Below, piece by piece: positions 1 to 4,375 of a stretch of DNA of 5,151 nt. The translations under genes and the position numbers were made by a program. The stretch comes from DASZHJ01 sp035263705 (GTDB lineage: Bacteria > Pseudomonadota > Alphaproteobacteria > ATCC43930 > CGMCC-115725), in contig DATFRA010000260.1 in assembly GCA_035263705.1 (NCBI GenBank), forward strand, positions 1 through 5,151. The letters run 5' to 3'. How positions within the stretch are numbered: the stretch's first letter is position 1; each line of letters starts with the position of its first letter. The notes below the pieces were generated by a model, which searched no databases, was not told the origin of the DNA, and saw nothing but the letters and a program-made list of their open reading frames with translations.

Positions 1-349
1 GGCCGAGGGCCGCCGCGAGGCGGCCTTCCGCGACGCCGAGGCGCGCGAGCGCCTCGCCCAGGCCGAGGCGAAGGCGACCGAAGTGGTGAGCCAGGCGATC
101 GCGCGCGGCGACATATCGGCGCTCAACTATTTCGTCGCGCAACAATATATCAAGGCGTTCACGGAGCTCGCACATGCACCCAATCAGAAGGTGCTGATGC
201 TGCCGGTCGAGGCGACCGCCGTGCTCGGCTCGCTGGCCGGCATCGCCGAGATCGCCAAGGGGGCATTCAGCGACGGCAAGGGCGCGCCGCCGCCGGTGCG
301 CCCGACTGGTCCGCCGGCCGGTACGTTGCCCAGCACACGGCCGGTTTGA
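1..349 (+). CDS. SPFH/Band 7 (stomatin-paraslipin, QmcA-like) protein, C-terminal part
   Basis: This is the last 115 codons of a gene that begins upstream of the window. It is read from base 2 and ends at TGA 347-349. The first 27 or so residues are rich in Ala, Glu and Arg (AEARERLAQAEAKATEVV), as in the coiled coil that follows the SPFH domain. Next come ALNYFVAQQYIKAF and KVLMLPVEATAVLGSLAGIA, which closely resemble the C-terminal part of E. coli QmcA and other paraslipins. The last 30 or so residues are a low-complexity Gly/Pro tail. Known of the family: these proteins oligomerise in the inner membrane and are implicated in membrane microdomains and proteolytic quality control, usually with an NfeD partner. 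An nfeD gene does follow on the same strand, which supports the call. The SPFH domain itself lies outside the window, so the exact subfamily is not proven. Confidence 0.85.
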   Translation, partial: AEGRREAAFRDAEARERLAQAEAKATEVVSQAIARGDISALNYFVAQQYIKAFTELAHAPNQKVLMLPVEATAVLGSLAGIAEIAKGAFSDGKGAPPPVRPTGPPAGTLPSTRPV

Positions 350-363
350 TCGGGCTTCGGTTA

Positions 364-412
364 GCGCATATTCCGGCGAAGTGGGGACCGGTTCGCCGAT
401 AAGAATATGCGC
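364..412. repeat. REP-like imperfect palindrome between the SPFH and nfeD genes
   Basis: The arms GCGCATATTC (364-373) and GAATATGCGC (403-412) are perfect 10-bp inverted repeats. A second stem, CGGCGAA (374-380) with TTCGCCG (392-398), continues inward. Bases 399-402 form a one-sided bulge and 381-391 (GTGGGGACCGG) form the loop. The central GAAGTGG-ACCGGTTCGCCG resembles, from memory, a short palindromic repeat scattered through Bradyrhizobium-like genomes. It starts 14 bases after the SPFH stop codon. It has no T-tract, so it is not a classical terminator, but as RNA it could stabilise or attenuate a transcript running into nfeD. Confidence 0.7.
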
Positions 413-557
413 CAAGCAACGAATCTAGGCTCATGCTCGGTCGACGGACTGGCGCGATATGACGATTCGATGAATAGTCATCCCGCGCCGGGCATATGAT
501 CCCGAGGAGTTGACACACTTTTCCGGTACGCTCGTCCGCAATCCAAGGGGCAATCCC

Positions 558-1007
558 ATGTCGACCCTGGTCCTTTCGCTTGGCTACTGGGACTGGTTCA
601 TTCTCGGCGCCATCCTTCTGGTGCTCGAGATCATCGCGCCCGGCACCTTCATGCTGTGGCTCGGGCTGTCGGCCTTTCTGGTTGGCGCGATCTCGCTCGT
701 CATCGACTGGAGCTGGCAGGTCCAGCTTGTCACCTTCGCGGCCTTCTCGGTTGCCGCCATTCCACTGTGGCGACGGGTCGGCGGACGGTCGCGTTCGCCG
801 ACCGATCAGCCCTTTCTCAACCGACGCGCCGACGCCTTCATCGGCCGCGTGTTCACGCTCGAGAAGCCGATCGTCAACGGCAACGGCACGGTCGGCGTCG
901 GCGATACGATCTGGCGCGTCACCGGCCCCGATTGTCCGGCCGGCAGCCGCATCAAGGTCGCGGCCGTCGACGGCGCGACGCTGAAGGTCGAGCCGGCTGC
1001 GGGGTGA
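558..1007 (+). CDS. NfeD family membrane protein (short YbbJ-like form)
   Basis: A 149-residue protein of the short NfeD class, which has membrane helices and an OB-fold but no protease domain. Hydrophobic segments lie at about residues 13-27, 30-49 and 55-71. A soluble domain at about 85-146 carries the family pattern: LNRR, FIGRVFTLEKPIVNGNG, VGDTIW, TGPDCPAGSRIKV and LKVEP. Known of the family: NfeD partners SPFH proteins, and the OB-fold is thought to mediate the contact. The SPFH gene lies directly upstream (208-bp gap). I chose ATG 558 because AAGGGG (544-549) sits eight bases before it and the protein begins just before the first helix. A longer version from TTG 510 would add 16 non-hydrophobic residues, and its GAGGAG abuts the TTG with no spacing. 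Confidence 0.88.
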   Translation: MSTLVLSLGYWDWFILGAILLVLEIIAPGTFMLWLGLSAFLVGAISLVIDWSWQVQLVTFAAFSVAAIPLWRRVGGRSRSPTDQPFLNRRADAFIGRVFTLEKPIVNGNGTVGVGDTIWRVTGPDCPAGSRIKVAAVDGATLKVEPAAG

Positions 1008-1042
1008 GCCGCAAATTTGTGGGTGGGCCAAGGCGCGAAGCC

Positions 1043-1087
1043 CGTGCCCACCGCGAAACGACACGTCGTTGCGGTACGGTGGGCACG
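1043..1087. terminator. Nested hairpin downstream of nfeD, possible bidirectional terminator
   Basis: The outer stem of 11 bp pairs 1043-1053 (CGTGCCCACCG) with 1077-1087 (CGGTGGGCACG). Inside it, AACGAC (1057-1062) pairs with GTCGTT (1065-1070). It starts 36 bases after the nfeD stop and lies beyond the end of kdsD on the other strand, where a terminator is expected. No run of T follows on either strand, so intrinsic termination is uncertain; the structure may only be part of the surrounding repeat. Confidence 0.35.
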
Positions 1088-1112
1088 CTTCCGCCTACGC
1101 GCTCACGCGCTT

Positions 1113-1208
1113 CGGCGGACTGAAACCCGTCCGTAGCTTGCGAAGCAAGCGAAGGCGGGTCGGCGGACTCGAAACCCGACGTAGCACGCGAAGCGAGCGG
1201 AGGCGGGT
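1113..1208. repeat. Tandem duplication, two copies of a 48-bp unit
   Basis: Copy 1 is 1113-1160 and copy 2 is 1161-1208. Both begin CGGCGGACT and end AGGCGGGT, with GTAGC..GCGAAGC.AGCG.AGGCGGGT shared in the second half. Differences are a few substitutions plus one compensating pair of single-base shifts near the middle. The copies abut exactly. On the minus strand, 48 being a multiple of 3, the unit keeps one frame open and gives a spurious 16-residue protein repeat. Confidence 0.75.
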
Positions 1209-1248
1209 CGCTTTGCCCACCCTGCGAACCTTGCAATGACGGCAGAGC

Positions 1249-2235
1249 TTACGCCACCCCGGCGCGCAGCAGGTCGTGCATGTGCACGATGCCGACCGGC
1301 GTGGTGCCCTCGACGACGAACAGCACCGTGCGCTTCATCGCGTTGAGATACTCGAGCGCCTCGCTTGCGAGCTGGTCGGGCCGCACCGTGTTGGGCCCGC
1401 GGGTCATCACCTGCTCGACGCGCTGGTCGAGCAGATCGGCGCGCATGTGGCGGCGCAGATCGCCGTCCGTGATGATGCCAACCAGCGCCTGCGCCTCGAT
1501 GATGCCGACGCAGCCGAAGCCCTTGGCCGACATCTCGATCAGCGCCTCCGACATCGGCGCGCCGAGGCGCACCAGCGGCATGGCGCCGCCGCCGTGCATG
1601 AGATCGCGCACGAAGGTGAGCGCCGCGCCCAGGCGTCCGCCCGGATGCAGGTCGTGGAAGTCGGCCGCCGTGAAGCCGCGGCTTTCCAGCAGGGCGATCG
1701 CGAGCGCGTCGCCGAGCGCGAGCTGCATCAGCGACGAGGCGGTCGGCGCGAGATTGTGCGGGCACGCCTCGCGCGTGGACGGCAGCGCGAGCACCACGTC
1801 GGCGGCGCGACCGAGCGCGCTGTCGGCCTCGGCCGTGACGGCGATCAGTCCGATGCGGAAACGGCGAGAGTAGTCGATCAGGTTCTTGAGCTCGGCGGTC
1901 TCGCCCGACCACGACAGCGCCAGGATGACGTCGTCGCGCGTGATCATGCCGAGGTCGCCGTGGCTCGCTTCGGCGGGATGAACGAAGAAGGCGGGCGTCC
2001 CGGTCGAGGCCAGCGTCGCCGCGATCTTGTGTCCGACATGGCCGGATTTGCCCATGCCGGAGACCACCACCCGGCCATTCGCCGCGCGGATGAGGTCGAC
2101 CGCGGACGCGAACGGCCGGCCCAGCCCGTCCTGCATGGCGGCTGCGAGCGCCGCGATGCCGCCCGACCCGGCCTCCAGCGTCCGCAGCGCGGAGTCGATC
2201 AGGGACTGCTTGGGCTTGCTCGAACTTGCTTCCAA
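1249..2235 (-). CDS. kdsD: Arabinose-5-phosphate isomerase (KpsF/GutQ/KdsD family)
   Basis: KdsD converts D-ribulose 5-phosphate to D-arabinose 5-phosphate, the first step towards Kdo of lipopolysaccharide, in the cytoplasm. From TTG 2235 the product is 328 residues, the same length as E. coli KdsD. A SIS sugar-isomerase domain (about 40-185) contains SGMGKSGHVGHKIAATLAST (59-78), HPAEASHGDLG (86-96), SWSGE (108-112) and REACPHNLAPT (155-165). DFHDLHPGGRLG spans 192-203. Two CBS domains follow (about 209-265 and 272-328), with GIITDGDLRR and PVGIVHMHDLLRAGVA. Lys63, Glu115, Glu156 and His197 fit E. coli K59, E111, E152 and H193 at a constant offset (residues from memory). I chose TTG 2235 because GAGGG lies six bases upstream and homology starts just after it. 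The in-frame ATGs at 2277, 2331, 2337 and 2355 would add 14-40 residues unlike the family. No other Kdo gene is adjacent. Confidence 0.93.
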   Translation of the reverse strand: MEASSSKPKQSLIDSALRTLEAGSGGIAALAAAMQDGLGRPFASAVDLIRAANGRVVVSGMGKSGHVGHKIAATLASTGTPAFFVHPAEASHGDLGMITRDDVILALSWSGETAELKNLIDYSRRFRIGLIAVTAEADSALGRAADVVLALPSTREACPHNLAPTASSLMQLALGDALAIALLESRGFTAADFHDLHPGGRLGAALTFVRDLMHGGGAMPLVRLGAPMSEALIEMSAKGFGCVGIIEAQALVGIITDGDLRRHMRADLLDQRVEQVMTRGPNTVRPDQLASEALEYLNAMKRTVLFVVEGTTPVGIVHMHDLLRAGVA

Positions 2236-2315
2236 AGGGAGCCCTCGATCGGTGGCGCCGGGTCCGCCCCATAGCATGAAATCCGGGGGTCCGCGACGGC
2301 GCCGGGTACCACCAT
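2199..2315 (-). other. Short upstream ORF overlapping the kdsD start (38 codons)
   Basis: The strongest Shine-Dalgarno-like sequence in the window, AAGGAGGG (minus strand, 2325 down to 2318), does not serve the kdsD frame. It precedes ATG 2315, which is very close, and the next codon GTG 2312, which is ideally spaced, in a different frame. That frame runs to a TGA at 2201-2199, overlapping the first 37 bases of kdsD from TTG 2235. The peptide begins MVVPGAVADP and resembles nothing I know. It could be a leader peptide coupling ribosomes to the weak TTG start, the remains of a frameshifted older start, or chance. Confidence 0.3.
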
Positions 2316-2326
2316 AACCCTCCTTA

Positions 2327-2355
2327 ACCATACCCATTTTATTCCCATTGACCAA
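2327..2355 (-). promoter_or_regulatory. kdsD: Candidate housekeeping promoter for kdsD
   Basis: On the minus strand, TTGGTC (2355-2350) and TATGGT (2332-2327) are separated by 17 bases in an A/T-richer island (AATAAAATGGG) within GC-rich DNA. The -35 matches consensus at 3 of 6 positions and the -10 at 4 of 6. A start near 2320 would leave about 85 bases of leader before TTG 2235 and would exclude the in-frame ATGs at 2331-2355 as starts. The plus strand here reads TTAACCAT (2324-2331), a word like a CtrA half-site, overlapping the -10. Confidence 0.3.
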
Positions 2356-2455
2356 ATGCGTGCCGATCGGCCGGCCGGTCAGGGCTCAACCGTGCCGCGC
2401 CTTCGCCTTGTGCCGACCGTCGTCGGCCCGCCGTGCCGCGCACCAGGGCGGCGGC

Positions 2456-2686
2456 CCGACGCGGCTCGGCGAGATCCCGGCGCTGACCACTGTGACCTGG
2501 TTCTGCAGGTCGATCACGCCTTCCGCCGGTGGCTGATCGCCACCGCCAAGCTCGGTTTCGGCATCGACGATTATGTGGCTCGCACGCGTCGATCAGCGCT
2601 GGTTCGCATCGGGCGCGCTCACCTACAAGCTCACGCGCTCCATGCAGCTCAAGGCCGAGATCCGCCGCGACTGGCTCAGAATCTAG
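2456..2686 (+). pseudogene. Frameshifted C-terminal remnant of an outer-membrane beta-barrel protein
   Basis: No intact frame covers this stretch, but adjoining frames give a coherent protein tail. Frame 2 at 2456-2500 reads PTRLGEIPALTTVTW. Frame 1 at about 2497-2577 reads DLVLQVDHAFRRWLIATAKL and then GFGIDDYV. Frame 2 again at 2579-2683 reads VDQRWFASGALTYKLTRSMQ and then LKAEIRRDWLR, stopping at TAG 2684-2686. The alternating aromatic/polar pattern and the DYV..RVDQR..ASGALTYKL.RSMQLKAE.R..WLR series resemble, from memory, the last beta strands of the putative beta-barrel porin 2 proteins common in Bradyrhizobium-like genomes. About two bases seem lost near 2577-2587. No start codon, signal peptide or terminal aromatic residue remains. 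The beta-barrel reading is probable; the exact family is inference. Confidence 0.5.
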
Positions 2687-2722
2687 AGTACGTTCCGATT
2701 CCGTGAGAACGGAACGTACTCT
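2685..2722. repeat. Perfect 13-bp inverted repeat (palindromic element)
   Basis: AGAGTACGTTCCG (2685-2697) is exactly inverted as CGGAACGTACTCT (2710-2722), around the 12-base loop ATTCCGTGAGAA. It overlaps the TAG that ends the beta-barrel remnant. In form it resembles the short palindromic repeats dispersed in Bradyrhizobium-like genomes, but its sequence differs from the 364-412 element. No T-tract follows. It could also act as a transcription-terminating or mRNA-stabilising hairpin. Confidence 0.7.
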
Positions 2723-2797
2723 GGTGCCGCGAATCCGAACTTCGCGCTGAGGTGGACAGATGACGCTGCCGCCGGTGTTGGCTGAAAAGCGAAGGTC

Positions 2798-2819
2798 GCG
2801 CGGGAACTTTTTCCCGCGC
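2798..2819. repeat. 9-bp inverted repeat overlapping the glsB promoter region
   Basis: GCGCGGGAA (2798-2806) and TTCCCGCGC (2811-2819) pair perfectly around CTTT. The palindrome contains the GGAAC of the candidate EcfG -35 element. It could be an operator, or merely a coincidence of the GC-rich spacer. It lies upstream of the expected transcription start, so it would not be part of the glsB mRNA. Confidence 0.4.
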
Positions 2820-2827
2820 CGCGCGTC
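2803..2827 (+). promoter_or_regulatory. Candidate EcfG (general stress sigma factor) promoter
   Basis: GGAAC (2803-2807) and CGTC (2824-2827) are separated by 16 bases. The alphaproteobacterial EcfG consensus is GGAAC-N16-17-CGTT, so the -35 is perfect and the -10 matches at 3 of 4. Transcription would start near 2834, about 27 bases before ATG 2861, leaving room for the GAGGA ribosome site. GlsB/YeaQ-type genes are frequently stress-induced, so this position is biologically sensible. Confidence 0.5.
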
Positions 2828-2860
2828 ATCGGGTGTGTTGACTCCCCCGAGGACAGGGCG

Positions 2861-3154
2861 ATGCACATTTCAAACGAGAGTCTTCTGGTCATTCTGATTG
2901 TCGGCCTCATTGCCGGCTGGCTCGCCGGCCAGATCATGCGGGGCTACGGCTTCGGTCTGATCGGCGATATCGTGATCGGTATCATCGGCGCCTTCATCGG
3001 CGACTGGCTGCTGCCGAAGCTTGGGATCCATCTCGGTGTCGGACTGGTCGCCGCAATCATCAACGCGACCATCGGTGCTGTGGTGCTGCTCCTGATCCTG
3101 AGACTCGTGCGCGGACCCGGATGGGGCTGGCGCCGCCCCTACCGACGTTGGTAG
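2861..3154 (+). CDS. GlsB/YeaQ/YmgE family stress-response membrane protein
   Basis: A 97-residue, very hydrophobic, glycine-rich protein of the family once called transglycosylase-associated protein. The biochemical role of the family is not established; members are small inner-membrane proteins linked to stress responses. Three membrane segments lie at about residues 7-25, 30-52 and 58-82. They include the family-like pattern LIAGWLAGQIMRGYGFGLIG and GIIGAFIGDWLLPKLG. The tail after residue 84 is basic and aromatic (GWGWRRPYRRW), as often seen at the cytoplasmic end. ATG 2861 is preceded by CGAGGA (2848-2853) at seven bases' spacing. The gene appears monocistronic: the next gene, galU, points towards it from the other strand. 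A candidate EcfG promoter lies just upstream. Confidence 0.9.
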   Translation: MHISNESLLVILIVGLIAGWLAGQIMRGYGFGLIGDIVIGIIGAFIGDWLLPKLGIHLGVGLVAAIINATIGAVVLLLILRLVRGPGWGWRRPYRRW

Positions 3155-3186
3155 GAGGGCGCAGGGGCAGCACTGTCCGAAATCTC

Positions 3187-3216
3187 CAGCATCGCCCGCG
3201 CAAGCGGCCGATGCTG
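3187..3216. terminator. Hairpin in the convergent glsB-galU gap, possible terminator
   Basis: CAGCATCG (3187-3194) pairs perfectly with CGATGCTG (3209-3216), with a small inner CGC/GCG stem. It begins 33 bases after the glsB stop and 52 bases beyond the galU end, in a 114-bp gap between convergent genes. There is no clear T-run on either side, so termination is a guess from position and structure. Confidence 0.35.
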
Positions 3217-3268
3217 CTCTAACAGGATCGAGCGCCGCTGCGCGCATGCGCGATGAGGCGAAATCTTC

Positions 3269-4150
3269 TCACTCGGCGTCCAAGATCTGTTTCAGCTCCG
3301 CCCGGAACGCCGGCGCAATGTCCTTGCGCGCGAGCGCATAGGCAACGTTGGCAGCGAGGAATCCGAGCTTCGAGCCGCAGTCGAAGCTCTTGCCCTCGAA
3401 CTTGAGGCCGAGGAACGGCTGCTCCTGGGCGAGGCGAATCATCGCGTCGGTGAGCTGGATCTCGCCGCCGGCGCCGCGCGCCTGGTTCGCCAGCACGGCG
3501 AAGATCTGCGGCTGCAGGATGTAGCGTCCGGTGATGATGAGGTTCGAGGGCGCCGCCTCGCGCGCCGGCTTCTCCACCATCCCGGTGATCTTGAACGCCT
3601 TGCCGACCGGTGATCCGACACCCACCACGCCGTACATGTGAATGCGATCAGCCGGCACCTCCTCGACCGCGATCATGTTGGCGTGGTCGCCGTGCTCGCG
3701 ATAGACGTCCATCATCTGCGCCAGGCAACCTCGGCTGTGCTGCACCAGCACGTCGGGCAGGAGCAGGGCGAACGGCTCGTCGCCGACGAGCTCGCGCGCG
3801 CACCACACCGCGTGACCGAGCCCCAGCGGGGATTGCTGGCGCGTGAAGCTGGTCTGGCCGGGCCCCGGCAGATCGCGAGCCAGGCGGTCGAGCTCGGCGC
3901 GGCGGTTGCGCTCGTCGAGCGTGAGCTCGAGCTCGAACTGACGGTCGAAATGATCCTCGATCACCGCCTTGTTGCGGCCGGTGACGAAGATCAGATGCTC
4001 GATTCCGGCTTCGCGCGCCTCGTCGACGACGTGCTGGATCAGCGGCCGATCGACGACCGGAAGCATCTCCTTGGGCATCGCCTTGGTGGCTGGCAGGAAC
4101 CGGGTGCCGAGGCCGGCAACCGGGAAAATCGCTTTGCGGATGGGTTTCAT
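3269..4150 (-). CDS. galU: UTP--glucose-1-phosphate uridylyltransferase
   Basis: GalU makes UDP-glucose and pyrophosphate from UTP and glucose 1-phosphate in the cytoplasm, feeding lipopolysaccharide, exopolysaccharide and glucan synthesis. The product has 293 residues, normal for bacterial GalU. The N-terminal nucleotide-binding motif AGLGTRFLPATKAMPKEMLP (12-31) holds the uridylyl-transfer signature. The following features are typical: VDRPLIQHVVDEA (33-45), VTGRNKAVIEDHFD (56-69), QQSPLGLGHAVWCA (105-118), LLLPDV (129-134, Asp133 a probable metal ligand), VEKP with Lys194, GGEIQLTDA (228-236) and DCGSKLGFLAAN (257-268). ATG 4150 is the family start. The frame is open up to ATG 4273 but those 41 residues do not look like the family. 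No good ribosome site precedes 4150, so translation may be weak or leader-dependent. The gene is divergent from the transglycosylase gene. Confidence 0.95.
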   Translation of the reverse strand: MKPIRKAIFPVAGLGTRFLPATKAMPKEMLPVVDRPLIQHVVDEAREAGIEHLIFVTGRNKAVIEDHFDRQFELELTLDERNRRAELDRLARDLPGPGQTSFTRQQSPLGLGHAVWCARELVGDEPFALLLPDVLVQHSRGCLAQMMDVYREHGDHANMIAVEEVPADRIHMYGVVGVGSPVGKAFKITGMVEKPAREAAPSNLIITGRYILQPQIFAVLANQARGAGGEIQLTDAMIRLAQEQPFLGLKFEGKSFDCGSKLGFLAANVAYALARKDIAPAFRAELKQILDAE

Positions 4151-4375
4151 GCTGGGGGTTCGCGAGGAGGGAGATCGACCACCGATATCCCGGTTTGTTT
4201 GGCGAAAAAGGGGAAATTCGAGGGCGGTTCTACCACAGCAGTGGATGCCAACGGCAAAACAAAACAGTGACAATTCTGTCGGTCGCCTCGATCGTCCCCG
4301 GTTCGCCTTCGATGGTCGCCCATGCTATTAAACATCCCGAAACCAATTCGGGTCCCTATTGAACGAGGGAGCGGC
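4151..4375. other. Divergent intergenic region between galU and the transglycosylase gene
   Basis: These 225 bases hold no supported gene and should contain promoters for both flanking genes. The stretch is richer in A/T than its surroundings (GCGAAAAAGGGGAAATT, CAAAACAAAACAGTGACAATT). One short inverted repeat, CCCGAA (4336-4341) with TTCGGG (4347-4352), lies 24 bases before GTG 4376. On the minus strand TTGTCA (4275-4270) could be a -35, but the hexamer 17 bases on, TGGCAT, is a poor -10. I could not assign a promoter with confidence. Confidence 0.5.

Larger units (their letters stand above)
1021..1222. repeat. Composite intergenic repeat element bounded by short inverted repeats
   Basis: This fills most of the gap between the convergent nfeD and kdsD genes. 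The ends 1021-1032 (GGGTGGGCCAAG) and 1211-1222 are inverted repeats matching at 11 of 12 positions. Inside are further GTGGGC/GCCCAC words: CGTGCCCACCG at 1043-1053 is perfectly inverted at 1077-1087. Multiple CGCTTCGG/CGAAGCG words and a 48-bp tandem duplication follow. From memory, this GTGGGCACGCTTCCGCC...TTTGCCCACCCT composition is typical of dispersed intergenic repeats in Bradyrhizobium-like genomes. It encodes no recognisable protein. Its boundaries are estimated from the inverted ends; no target-site duplication is obvious. Confidence 0.6.

Noticed and set aside
510..557. Longer nfeD from TTG 510, and the perfect TTGACA at 510-515 as a -35 element.
   Set aside because: The GAGGAG directly abuts the TTG with no spacing, the extra residues are not membrane-like, and no convincing -10 follows TTGACA; a start there would also fall on the ribosome site of ATG 558.
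267..1064. Long minus-strand ORF across nfeD and the SPFH gene end.
   Set aside because: It is antisense to two well-supported genes, Arg/Asp/Pro-rich without recognisable motifs, and typical of open shadow frames in GC-rich DNA.
1113..1208. CRISPR-like repeat.
   Set aside because: Only two directly adjoining copies with no unique spacers between short identical repeats, and no cas gene nearby.
1103..2272. A 389-codon minus-strand ORF overlapping kdsD in another frame.
   Set aside because: Its composition is Arg/Ala-rich with no domain, while the overlapping kdsD frame has full SIS and CBS motifs; it also runs into the tandem repeat.
1276..2274. Plus-strand ORFs antisense to kdsD.
   Set aside because: Shadow frames with His/Arg-rich sequence and no family features; no ribosome site supports them.
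2723..2797. Further coding remnant after the palindrome (short open frame with PNFALRWTDD).
   Set aside because: No similarity that I recognise to the beta-barrel tail or any other family; too short to support.
3638..4270. Plus-strand ORF of 210 codons antisense to galU.
   Set aside because: Antisense to a clear galU gene; it shows only the compositional bias expected of a shadow frame.
4253..4275. Minus-strand TTGTCA-N17-TGGCAT as the galU promoter.
   Set aside because: The -10 matches the consensus at only half its positions, so it is not better than chance in this A/T-richer gap.
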